NCBI GenBank assembly: GCA_965200035.1 | Contig: OZ241334.1 | Location: 1,054,001 to 1,118,000 of the forward strand | DNA length: 64,000 bases | Source of the DNA: UBA1952 sp965200035 | GTDB lineage: Bacteria > Bacteroidota > Bacteroidia > Chitinophagales > Chitinophagaceae | Reading direction: 5' to 3' | Shown: one piece after another, positions 35,968 to 43,858 of the stretch | Position numbering within the stretch: position 1 is the first letter of the stretch | How the letters are laid out: the number at the start of each line of letters is the position of its first letter | Translations under genes and position numbers: made by a program | Notes under the pieces: generated by a model | Databases searched by the model: none | What the model saw: the letters and a program-made list of their open reading frames with translations, nothing else | Told to the model about the DNA's origin: nothing

Positions 35968-36199
35968 AACTATTGCCGCCGCTTCCCTTGGCGTCTTTCA
36001 TGCAAGCTAGGAATGACCACAACATGTCCAAAGCTGAACGGTGCCATCGCCACAACAGCCCGATCATAAGTGTTCGCTCACGCCCATAAAAAACCTTTCA
36101 AAGAAATTTACAGAACTATTATGCTGAAAGAGCAGCTTATACTTTCTGAACACACGCCACAGGTGCAATACGTTCTCAGAAACAACCTATGAGCGTGTC

Positions 36200-36505
36200 A
36201 TGAACTTACCTAAAACAGAAAATAATCTCTTCCAAAATGACGGCATTTCCCAATGGTCACCTGAGCATGTAGTAGAGATCGAACAAAGGAATCTACGTGC
36301 TACTGTCGATAAGATTTGCAAACAGTGCCGCTATCCTCTTTTAGCGCTGAGGCTTTTGTTGTACGTGATTACCGGCATAGATCAGCAGGGCAGAATTGAC
36401 ATCTCCGCACGGCACCTCTCCAAAAAAATGGACGTGCATTACGATACGGTTACCAAAGCCCTTAAATACCTACGCGAGATCGGCGTTTTGAGAATTGAAC
36501 GGTAA
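36200..36505 (+). CDS. Winged-helix regulator (101 aa)
   Basis: The C-terminal half (about 40-101) is a MarR/replication-protein-like winged helix (LLYVITGIDQQGRIDISARHLSKKMDVHYDTVTKALKYLREIGVLRIE). This type occurs in plasmid-encoded regulators and in replication initiators. The N-terminus is unusual, and the protein is shorter than a full replication initiator. It lies upstream of the MazEF pair. Confidence 0.7.
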   Translation: MNLPKTENNLFQNDGISQWSPEHVVEIEQRNLRATVDKICKQCRYPLLALRLLLYVITGIDQQGRIDISARHLSKKMDVHYDTVTKALKYLREIGVLRIER

Positions 36506-36588
36506 CAAGTATGCCAACTATTCACTGCCAAATCCTTTCCTTGTCTGAATACAAACGTGCAAGAGGCACTTGCATTCAGGTCCCGGCC

Positions 36589-36610
36589 TTGTTATACTAT
36601 AATATAACAA
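36589..36610. promoter_or_regulatory. Operator-like inverted repeat before mazEF
   Basis: TTGTTATA (36589-36596) and TATAACAA (36603-36610) form a perfect 8-6-8 inverted repeat ending 11 bp before the mazE start and overlapping a TATACTATAAT promoter-like stretch. The position fits autoregulation by MazE/MazEF. Confidence 0.65.
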
Positions 36611-36621
36611 GGAGACAGGTA

Positions 36622-36876
36622 ATGCTTATAGCTACACTACGCAATGTCGGCGGTTCCGTCATGATGGCAATACCCAAACCGCTACTTGACGGATTGGGCC
36701 TGACAGCCAATACAAAGGTTGGCTTGTCGGTGGATCATGGTCGGCTGATCGTTGAGCCACAAACCAAGCTGAAATACACCTTAGCGGAACTTGTCGCGCA
36801 ATGTGATCTTTCGGCGCCTATAGCGTGCGATACGACCTGGGAGGACCTTTCGCCGATTGGGCGCGAGCAGTGGTAA
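36622..36876 (+). CDS. mazE: MazE-like (AbrB-fold) antitoxin
   Basis: 84 residues starting at 36622, behind a strong Shine-Dalgarno sequence (AAGGAGACAGG). The swapped-hairpin AbrB domain is seen in RNVGGSVMMAIPKPLLDGLGLTANTKV (about 7-33), followed by an acidic C-terminal tail that neutralises the toxin. The frame upstream of 36622 has poor composition and is not part of it. Its stop overlaps the toxin start (TAATG at 36874-36878). Confidence 0.88.
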   Translation: MLIATLRNVGGSVMMAIPKPLLDGLGLTANTKVGLSVDHGRLIVEPQTKLKYTLAELVAQCDLSAPIACDTTWEDLSPIGREQW

Positions 36877-37208
36877 TGCGACGTGGCGAGATTTGGCATG
36901 TTGACCTCAATCCCATAAAAGGGCGTGAACAGGCGAATCCGCGTTATGTGATGATTCTAACCCCACGTGATTTTAACCGGCTCGGCACGCCTGTCGTCGT
37001 CCCCATCACCAGTGGGGGAAATTATGCACGCATGCACGGCTTTACTGTTTCATTAAGCGGTGCGGGCACAAATGCCAACGGCGTCATTCTCTGTCACCAA
37101 TTGCGTGCATTAGACTTAAACGCTCGCGGCGGCAGATTTAGTGAGACGGCTCCCGATTTTATCACTGCTGAAGTATTGGCCAAAGTAGCCACGCTATTTG
37201 AATCTTAG
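36876..37208 (+). CDS. mazF: MazF-type endoribonuclease toxin
   Basis: 110 residues from the ATG at 36876, which overlaps the mazE stop codon. The PemK/MazF fold is indicated by MRRGEIWHVDLNPIKGREQANPRYVMILTP, the VVVPITSGGNY strand and the CHQLRALDL segment. MazF toxins cut mRNA at short sequences when the labile antitoxin is lost. The gene ends 2 bp from the end of the integrase gene on the other strand. Confidence 0.9.
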   Translation: MRRGEIWHVDLNPIKGREQANPRYVMILTPRDFNRLGTPVVVPITSGGNYARMHGFTVSLSGAGTNANGVILCHQLRALDLNARGGRFSETAPDFITAEVLAKVATLFES

Positions 37209-37209
37209 C

Positions 37210-38409
37210 CTAATTTACCTGATGACCGGTGCGCTGGGCGGCACTTAGATAGTTTCCCCACCACTGCATCATTTGCGTCCGCTCTTCCAAATATTCAGCT
37301 CGATTATAGGGTTTACGACTGCTGCTTTCTTCAACATGCGCAAGCTGTGCTTCGATGACATCCGGGCGGAACAGCCCACTTTCGTTAAGAACGGTGGAGG
37401 CAATAGCACGGAAGCCGTGTCCGACTTGTTTGCCACCATATCCCATATTTTTAAGCACATCGTTGATTGTATTCTCGCTCATGACCGGATGCCGGCGCCG
37501 CTGTTGCGAGGGAAATAGGTAGTCACTATATCCGGTGATGGGCTGTAACTCCCGAAGCAAGTCTACGGCCGGCGCAGAAAGCGGCACGACGTGCGCGCGG
37601 CGCTTTTTCATGCGCTCAGCTGGAATCGTCCACAACTGCTTGTCAAAGTCGATTTCGGCCCATTGGCCATATCGCAGCTCGCCGGGACGTACAAAGACGT
37701 GCAACAATAGCTTCACAGCGATTTTGTTTTGGGTACTGGTGCGTGCCCTTTCCAGTTTACCAAGCAACTCAGGCAAGCCGGACGGATGGATTGCAGCAAA
37801 ATGATTTTTCTCAGGTGGGGCGATAATGCCTTTCAGATCGGCTGCAGGATTATGATCTAATATACCGCAGTGCACCGCGTGGCGGAATACCGAGTGCAAC
37901 GTGCGGATCAAGCGCGAAGCTGTTTCCAGTTTTCCTTTCTTACCAACATTCCGGACGATAATCACAAGATCAGGGGTTTTAATCTGGATGATTGGCCTAT
38001 TACCAATCCCGGTCATAGCGTAAAGCTCCAGGCGCCGCCAAATCCGTTCGGCATGTTCGGCAGTCCATTTCTTCTTGTTGATATCAAACCAGTCTTGGGC
38101 AACAGCACGGAAAGAGTTACCGGCATCAAACAGACTTGCACGCCGCGCTTCTTTCTTTACATTGTTTGGATCAATGTTGGAGCGTAGCTGCTTACGCGCC
38201 TCGTACCGATGATCCCGGGCTTCCAGTAGGGAAATGTCCGGGTATCTTCCAATCGCCAAGGTATTTTCCCTGCCGAGGTAATGGTATTTAAGCCGCCACA
38301 ACTTGGAGCCGGTAGGCTGAACATAGAGGTACAGCCCTTCTCCATCTGAAAGCTTGTATGGCTTAATTTGAGGTTTTGCATTTTTGATCGCTCTATCGGT
38401 TAAAAGCAC
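37210..38409 (-). CDS. P4-type tyrosine integrase
   Basis: 399 residues with an N-terminal DUF4102 arm-binding domain (LTDRAIKNAKPQIKPYKLSDGEGLYLYVQPTGSKLW, about 3-40) and a full catalytic domain: RPGELRYGQW (first Arg, about 252), GKQVGHGFRAIASTVLNES (His and Arg), LAHVEESSSRKPYNRAEYL (last His and Tyr). This prophage/P4 integrase type is typical of proteobacterial islands that use tRNA genes as targets. Its upstream region holds short direct repeats (CTACCCC type) at about 38430 and 38640, which could be arm-binding sites. Confidence 0.92.
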   Translation of the reverse strand: MLLTDRAIKNAKPQIKPYKLSDGEGLYLYVQPTGSKLWRLKYHYLGRENTLAIGRYPDISLLEARDHRYEARKQLRSNIDPNNVKKEARRASLFDAGNSFRAVAQDWFDINKKKWTAEHAERIWRRLELYAMTGIGNRPIIQIKTPDLVIIVRNVGKKGKLETASRLIRTLHSVFRHAVHCGILDHNPAADLKGIIAPPEKNHFAAIHPSGLPELLGKLERARTSTQNKIAVKLLLHVFVRPGELRYGQWAEIDFDKQLWTIPAERMKKRRAHVVPLSAPAVDLLRELQPITGYSDYLFPSQQRRRHPVMSENTINDVLKNMGYGGKQVGHGFRAIASTVLNESGLFRPDVIEAQLAHVEESSSRKPYNRAEYLEERTQMMQWWGNYLSAAQRTGHQVN

Positions 38410-39028
38410 CGTCTCACTCCTTCCATTTTCCTACCCCGAAATCTACCCCCAACTTTTATCGGTACCCCGGTAAAAGTGGAAGGGCGCTACAGAAGAAACA
38501 GAACTATATTTCTGTTCTTCTTCAACACCTTGATGGACAATAATGGAAGTCTATGGAAGAGCCGCTGGTGGCCAGGGACGCTACCGAATTAACCGACCAT
38601 ATGTTTGTCTATCAATAAGTTTTAAGGTTATTGAATTTTGACCTACCCCCATATCTACCCAAATAAATTGGAGTAAAGAAAAAGTGACAAGCCATCCTTT
38701 TATTAACAGAACTATTCTGCCAATGCAACCTTTCAATTACATTTTTCTTTATATTTTTTCATTGATAGTTTTCAAGAAGGTAAAATAGAAGCGGACGCAG
38801 TGACGCCGCCCACACTGGACTTCCATCCAATTGTTTAGCACTGGAAATTTGGTGAGTCAATATTGTATATGCCCCCTGATGTGCCCCCACAGCATTTTGA
38901 GACATTTTGTTCTCTAACCCATGCTAATAGAACTGACTTCGGTTAGTACAATACTGCGGCACATTGTGCGCTTGGAGACTTTCGCCAAGGCAGAAAATTG
39001 TATATAGCTTCCTCACCAGTTTTTAGCA
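38410..39028. other. Gene-free integrase upstream region with short direct repeats
   Basis: About 620 bp without a gene. It carries two related motifs of the form CTACCCC-N-ATCTACCC (38430-38450 and 38640-38660) and a pair TGCCCCC/TGTGCCCCCA at about 38871-38890. These are the patterns of arm-binding repeats placed upstream of tyrosine integrases. No tRNA is present in the window here. Confidence 0.5.
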
Positions 39029-39043
39029 ATGATGAGGAACAAT

Positions 39044-39238
39044 ATGCATAAAATAGTAAGGTTACCAGAGGTAATTAGAACCACCGGACTTGCCCGAAGT
39101 ACAATTTATAAAATGATGGCGAATAACAATTTTCCGGCAAAGCTTCGACTGAATGGCAAATCTATTGGTTGGTTAGAAGCCGATTTACAGGGCTGGATTC
39201 AACAAATGATCACTCAAGCTTCCGCGTCGCGAGGTTAG
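39044..39238 (+). CDS. AlpA-family regulator
   Basis: 64 residues from the ATG at 39044 (HKIVRLPEVIRTTGLARSTIYKMM); the first ATG at 39029 is an alternative. The helix-turn-helix and wing (SIGWLEADLQGWIQQ) match AlpA/phage regulatory proteins. AlpA-type proteins activate excision or expression of integrated elements and often lie near P4-type integrases, as here. Confidence 0.88.
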   Translation: MHKIVRLPEVIRTTGLARSTIYKMMANNNFPAKLRLNGKSIGWLEADLQGWIQQMITQASASRG

Positions 39239-39247
39239 AAATAAAAA

Positions 39248-39415
39248 ATGGAAAAAGAAAAAGCCAAGCCAATTACGACGATCTCTTTTTATGGAAAAAA
39301 GATATATTCTGTTACACCTAGAATTGCCCAAAGAAAACATAGTGACATAAGAGTCTTCAACTTCGAAGATGAGCAATCAGAAATCCAGTTAGAGAAATGT
39401 TTACAGGAACCATAA
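39248..39415 (+). CDS. Small hypothetical protein downstream of alpA (55 aa)
   Basis: Starts at the ATG 39248, 9 bp after the AlpA stop. It reads MEKEKAKPITTISFYGKKIY and ends at 39415 with IQLEKCLQEP. It is charged and soluble, with a beta-strand-like start. It is too short to be listed by ordinary gene-length thresholds but has good composition and lies inside the transcription unit closed by the terminator at 39485. Confidence 0.5.
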   Translation: MEKEKAKPITTISFYGKKIYSVTPRIAQRKHSDIRVFNFEDEQSEIQLEKCLQEP

Positions 39416-39484
39416 TATCTCGGACAAAGGGCTACTTGCGCTGAGCTTGTATTGAAGAATAGTTAGATAAATTTATTAAAAGAA

Positions 39485-39515
39485 GGTTGTGCAAATACAC
39501 AGCCTTTCTTTTTAT
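39485..39515 (+). terminator. Terminator of the alpA unit
   Basis: The arms GGTTGTG (39485-39491) and CACAGCC (39498-39504) pair fully (one G-T) and are followed by TTTCTTTTT. It separates alpA and its small neighbour from the next cargo genes. Confidence 0.82.
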
Positions 39516-39795
39516 AAAAGACTTGTTTGATACAGGTTCGTTGTTGTTAGTAATCGAAGCCAACATTTGATAAGAAAACAATTAGTTGTGTGCAGAATCC
39601 ACTTGACAACCATACATTCTATCTATGTTGAAAAGTTTATTGAAATTAATATAGACATAGTTTTATTTTGTTTATTTTGTTGTGCTAATCTAATTCGTGT
39701 AAGCTGCTTCCGTATTCGCACAATTACTCTTCTTAGAGGCGTTTCTAAACTCTGTCACGTTATTACAAATCCAATTCAACCAAAAAATATTTTAA
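39516..39795. other. Promoter region of the DUF4407-like cargo operon
   Basis: A 280-bp AT-rich stretch ahead of the 564-aa gene. A plus-strand frame at 39567-39818 runs through it but has poor composition and overlaps the gene start, so it is not called. No strong -33/-7 pair could be assigned with confidence. Confidence 0.4.
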
Positions 39796-41490
39796 ATGCA
39801 AAATGCATTAGGTTCTAAGCCCAAAAAACAGGAAAATATAGTTAAGAAGTTTTTCCAACTAAGAATTCACGGCGACGATCTCGTATCGACAGGCACCGAT
39901 AGTTGGATGGCTGCAGGAAAGGTTGCAATTGGCTTTATGGCCGCGGCTGAAGGGCTTTCTTGGGGTTATTTTGCGAGTTTGTTCTCGGGTGGAAACGCTC
40001 TTTTCGCAGTTTTAAGTTTTATTGTCTTTAGTTGCGTTATGTTCATGATTGTTTGGTCGCTGGATAAATCACTAATCACGTTAGATGCCTACAAGCGATT
40101 TTATCATGAGAAAACATACATAATAGATGAGGATACCGCAAAAAAGCAGGCTAAACTTGTCAGGAGATTTCTCAACTGGGCAGAAAAGCCAGCTAATATT
40201 GGAATCAGAGTTCTGATAGTGTCTTTGTCGATGGCCTTTACTGCCCCCTACCTCGTACAATTGTATTTTCATAAGGACATCCAAATTGCTATCGATAAAT
40301 ATGCGCAGCAGACCATAGCGGAAGGAAGAAAAGTAATTGACGGAAAATACAATGCAGTGAAAACTGATTTGGATGAAGTTTTAGATACACTTTATAAACA
40401 GCGTTATATTGAAGTCGGCGGAAAAGGAATTACAAAGAAAGTAGGCGATACCGGACCAGGGACTCGAGACATCGACAAAAAGATTGGAGCAACGCAAGGA
40501 AGAATCTCTGAAAATGAGAATAAAAGACTACAGGAACTTAAGGACTATGACGAAGCTGCTTCTTTACCTCCCTACGAAGTGCTTGGTAAGAGATGGGGGA
40601 TATCAGTTCCACAGAATGATCGCGTGACGCGTAGCAAGGTAATTTCTCCTATTTTAGAATCATCTGACGGATCAAAGGCAACGCTTACAATTAGGATTTT
40701 TTTAATCCTGATATTCGTAGTGTTCATTCTACTAAAGTTACTGCAGCCCGGAGGGGTTAAAATATATCTTAGCGAAGCATTACAACAACATTATTCGGAA
40801 TACAAAGACGGAAAATTAGATTTTTTATTGAATAAATATGACAAGTATGATCCTGCGTCACCTATGAAACCGTACAAGTTTGAAGAATTTATGTTGATTG
40901 ATTATAATAGATTCATCACTTCGCTTTCTACTAAAACTGAACGGAATAGAATTATACATTTACTGCAGCAGGTTGAAAATAACATTGATACACTTAAAAA
41001 GGAAAAATTACATATAGAAGTACGTATCAGCTCTGAATTGGCACAATTACGAATAGAGATTAGCAACAACTTAGCTGAGTCTGGAAATAGAATTCGTGAA
41101 ATTGCCAGCCTGAAAAACCTCATTCAAAAACATACCGACAGAATATCCACCATTGATTCGGACTTACAGAATCTTCAATCACTACTGGCTTCCATACCTT
41201 CAGGTTCATCAGGAAGGCAGGTTGCTCAAGGCCATTACCAAGAAATAGACAAATTGCAGCAAGAAAGGCTAACAGTTTTAACTGAGCGCACTCTATCCGA
41301 ACAAACCTTAGTTATGGCGAAAACTGCTCTGTCTGCGATCGAAGCCGAACACAATACTAAATCAGCAAAAATTGAAGCTATTTTAAAACCTATTTCAGCT
41401 CTAGAAGTAATAATCGATCGTTGGGAAAAAGAAAGAGTTGAATCAATCGAGCATTACTTACAAAAATTGGTGAACGAATTAAAAAAATAG
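39796..41490 (+). CDS. DUF4407-like membrane protein with long coiled coil
   Basis: 564 residues. Two membrane helices (about 43-64 and 72-92) are followed by the phrase SLDKSLITLD, then a third helix (about 134-157, RVLIVSLSMAFTAPYLVQLYF). A 135-residue region that would face the periplasm comes next, then a fourth helix (about 298-318). Beyond it lies a cytoplasmic half with coiled coil (about 365-560). The topology and the NLDR-like and PxxLxxF-like motifs match DUF4407. That family is of unknown function and has been noticed next to defence genes. No enzymatic motif is visible. The ATG at 39796 is the first in frame. It is followed 40 bp later by a 135-aa partner gene. Confidence 0.75.
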   Translation: MQNALGSKPKKQENIVKKFFQLRIHGDDLVSTGTDSWMAAGKVAIGFMAAAEGLSWGYFASLFSGGNALFAVLSFIVFSCVMFMIVWSLDKSLITLDAYKRFYHEKTYIIDEDTAKKQAKLVRRFLNWAEKPANIGIRVLIVSLSMAFTAPYLVQLYFHKDIQIAIDKYAQQTIAEGRKVIDGKYNAVKTDLDEVLDTLYKQRYIEVGGKGITKKVGDTGPGTRDIDKKIGATQGRISENENKRLQELKDYDEAASLPPYEVLGKRWGISVPQNDRVTRSKVISPILESSDGSKATLTIRIFLILIFVVFILLKLLQPGGVKIYLSEALQQHYSEYKDGKLDFLLNKYDKYDPASPMKPYKFEEFMLIDYNRFITSLSTKTERNRIIHLLQQVENNIDTLKKEKLHIEVRISSELAQLRIEISNNLAESGNRIREIASLKNLIQKHTDRISTIDSDLQNLQSLLASIPSGSSGRQVAQGHYQEIDKLQQERLTVLTERTLSEQTLVMAKTALSAIEAEHNTKSAKIEAILKPISALEVIIDRWEKERVESIEHYLQKLVNELKK

Positions 41491-41530
41491 CTTATAATAG
41501 ATACGGAATCAGCTTTAATGGGAGTAGTAT

Positions 41531-41938
41531 ATGTCGGATTATTCAACGATACTGACAGCTAAGGAGATTAAATTAATTCAGGAAGCTTTAAAAATTGCTT
41601 ATAAACCAAAACTTGGCGCTAAAGTTGAAAACGATGCTAAGGAAGTAGAGAAAAAGTTTCCGGTTGGATCTGCCTGTAGCGTCAAAGCATACACTAAAGG
41701 TGATGGTGTTGAAATGGAACTAGTGGCAATTGAGATCATGCAGAATTCGAAAGACAAAGGGGTAGCTGCGATAGGTCAAAAAATTTCAAACTTGTTCCTT
41801 GATTCGGGAATTAGGCAAACAGGTAAAGAAATAAATTCCAGAGCGTACTATCAGTTAGTTTCGCTTGAAGACCTAAGCCCTATGGGTGCTACCTTTAAGG
41901 TCGCACGTAAATTACAAGTCAATGGCCGGGACAAATAA
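41531..41938 (+). CDS. Hypothetical protein (135 aa), partner of the DUF4407-like gene
   Basis: A soluble protein with an N-terminal helical part (LTAKEIKLIQEALKIAYKPKLGAKVEND) and a beta-rich core (SACSVKAYTKGDGVEMELVAIEIMQ). No domain is recognised. It begins 40 bp after the 564-aa gene on the same strand, close to a hairpin-like sequence at about 41950-41980, so the two form a compact operon. A regulatory or effector role with the membrane protein is inference. Confidence 0.6.
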   Translation: MSDYSTILTAKEIKLIQEALKIAYKPKLGAKVENDAKEVEKKFPVGSACSVKAYTKGDGVEMELVAIEIMQNSKDKGVAAIGQKISNLFLDSGIRQTGKEINSRAYYQLVSLEDLSPMGATFKVARKLQVNGRDK

Positions 41939-42062
41939 CTTCCATCTTTCCCGCTTATTACAACATAAGGGAAGACGTCTGTTCCAAAATCAACTTACCT
42001 TTCATCTTGGAAATACATGGGTAAAATCATCCGAAATAATACATCAAAGCAAGCAAACCAGA

Positions 42063-42557
42063 TTAGTGAAACGCCTTTTTTGAGCTACTAGAATTAAGTT
42101 CAATCGTACCATATTGTTTAACGGTATAGCCTGCATATTCTCCAATTTCATACGTGCCGGTAATCCCTTCTGGTGTGACTTGAGCCGTTAATGAGAAAGA
42201 GGCGGTCGTTCCATGAGGAAGACCGGTTCCGGGGTAGCCCAGGTCGATCTCGCCAACGAACTGCAATAATTTTCGGTGATTCTTTGTTACTTCATTTCCG
42301 GTCACATCCCACTTGCCGATCAGGTTAATATCATCTGCGTGGCCGCTTAACTGGAAGGTGCCATCGTCGTTTAGTTCAAGTGTCATGACGGTAGGCGATG
42401 TTTTATGAGCGAATGGATTCTTCATCGTGCCTGAGTATTTCAGAGGAAGCAGCGGACGCACATCAAATCCACTTTTCTGTCCACGGCTCCGCAACGGAAT
42501 ACACAGAAAGAGTAATACGGCAACGGTAAGAAAGACTTTATTTTGATTCGGCCGCAT
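42063..42557 (-). CDS. Exported hypothetical protein (164 aa)
   Basis: The start at 42557 (MRPNQNKVFLTVAVLLFLC) gives a signal peptide, with cleavage expected after SRG (about residue 28). The mature part has a lipocalin-like beta pattern (MTLELNDDGTFQLSGHADDINLIGKWDVTGNEV), seen in many Bacteroidota proteins that end in a self-closing barrel. No catalytic motif. It is convergent with the 135-aa gene. Confidence 0.65.
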   Translation of the reverse strand: MRPNQNKVFLTVAVLLFLCIPLRSRGQKSGFDVRPLLPLKYSGTMKNPFAHKTSPTVMTLELNDDGTFQLSGHADDINLIGKWDVTGNEVTKNHRKLLQFVGEIDLGYPGTGLPHGTTASFSLTAQVTPEGITGTYEIGEYAGYTVKQYGTIELNSSSSKKAFH

Positions 42558-42740
42558 AGAATCGTATTGCATAACGATAGGGAATTAATGATTCATTTGT
42601 TCAGTGACGACTTGCCAATGCAGTGAGAAATTATTTCTCACTAGATACTCCTTCAAACCTAATAAAGATTCTTTATACGATTGAGCGTTATTATCCCGCA
42701 ATACTCCCCGTTTTTTGCCCGTATTTGGGAAATGATTTTT

Positions 42741-43103
42741 TTACAAACTCTGGTTCGGCAAATCCATTTCAGCGGTTTCAGCCAAATCCAGAATGAACTT
42801 TTTATCGACGTGATGCAGATCGTCCAGCAAAAATTCTTCAATGAGTTCAGATAGAAATCCTTCATCGCCACTATGCGGTAGCGAATAATGGGATTCCAGC
42901 CGTTCCCCATTCATCATTGCTACCTGGTACTCTGAATTGGTTAGAAAAACATATCCACTCTGCTTGTTTAACGCTGGTTTTACCCCGTCGTTGTAAAAAT
43001 CATCCGGTAAGCCTTGTTCGATCCATGCAGCTAGCAAAACATTCAGCAGCTTGATTTCACGGATGCCAAATTCAGCAAAATCTTCGGTGTAAAAATCAGA
43101 CAT
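42741..43103 (-). CDS. Hypothetical protein (120 aa) of plasmid type
   Basis: An acidic soluble protein (MSDFYTEDFAEFGIREIKLLNVLLAAWIEQG), with a helical C-terminus. The start is supported by a strong Shine-Dalgarno sequence (GAGAGGA) 7 bp upstream, unusual for Bacteroidota. It lies in the run of proteobacteria-like genes. Function unknown. Confidence 0.65.
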   Translation of the reverse strand: MSDFYTEDFAEFGIREIKLLNVLLAAWIEQGLPDDFYNDGVKPALNKQSGYVFLTNSEYQVAMMNGERLESHYSLPHSGDEGFLSELIEEFLLDDLHHVDKKFILDLAETAEMDLPNQSL

Positions 43104-43168
43104 AGGTTCCTCTCAGTAAATTCTTGGTCGGTAATCGGGCGGGCTATAGCCCGCCCGATATGCATGGG

Positions 43169-43372
43169 TTATTTAGTTTCCGATGCGAGCCGGAGGACAA
43201 TCTTGCCATCCAACGGTAAGGATTCGAGCTGGATATTGAAGCCCATCAAGTCTTTGTGTGGCCAAGCGGCCCCGATACGGGTCCAGTAACTTTTCTGACT
43301 GCCTTCACGGACCTGATAGGCGGTGTGCGTTGGTGCATAGGCGCTGGTGGTTTGGGTTTCATCGTTGCTCAT
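43169..43372 (-). CDS. Small conserved plasmid-type protein (67 aa)
   Basis: 67 residues with the pattern TAYQVREGSQKSYWTRIGAAWPHKD and then GFNIQLESLPLDGKIVLR. This exact layout (TxYxVREG...WxRIGAAWxHKDxxGFxIxL...G.IVLR) is recognised from many alphaproteobacterial plasmids and islands, where it usually lies beside conjugation genes. Its role is unknown. A strong Shine-Dalgarno sequence (AGGAGA) precedes it. It faces away from the relaxase gene. Confidence 0.75.
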   Translation of the reverse strand: MSNDETQTTSAYAPTHTAYQVREGSQKSYWTRIGAAWPHKDLMGFNIQLESLPLDGKIVLRLASETK

Positions 43373-43858
43373 GGTCGTTCTCCTGTTTAAGGCCTGCTTG
43401 ATTGCCGTCCTTATGAAAGCGACCCAAAGCCGCGTAAGACGTGAGCGAAGCGTCCGGTCAACCGAAACACGGAGGGTCCATGTAATGGAAACCGTGTTGG
43501 CAGGTTTACCGGCACGGCTGCGGCTTTAGCTTTTCATAAAAAGGACGGGATCAAGCTGCCTTAGAGATGGGAATGTCCAGCAAATCCGCGCGCCGAATCA
43601 TAAAAGCCCGATTCAACGCAAGAGCTACTCCCGAAGGCTGCCCATTAGATAGGCATAGTGAAGTTGGCCTTATTCCGCGATCAGCTTGCGCTAATTCATC
43701 CGCTCCATAGTGCTGCTTTTCAGGATAGCGATTTGCTCGCGGCAGTTCGGGTTTTACTACTCATGGTATCGGAAAAAAGGTCACTAACCAAAGGCCATAT
43801 GGAACCATGTTACACCATGTTAGTGCAATATTTTTTCATACGAAAAAGAGGCTGTACC
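43373..43858. promoter_or_regulatory. Intergenic region with candidate origin of transfer
   Basis: 486 bp between divergent genes, directly upstream of the relaxase. It contains a nested palindrome at 43467-43498: outer arms AACACGG and CCGTGTT (7 bp, perfect), inner arms TCCAT and ATGGA with a GTA loop. An oriT usually lies next to its relaxase gene and has such inverted repeats, so this is a candidate. A nic site cannot be read from the sequence. Confidence 0.45.
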
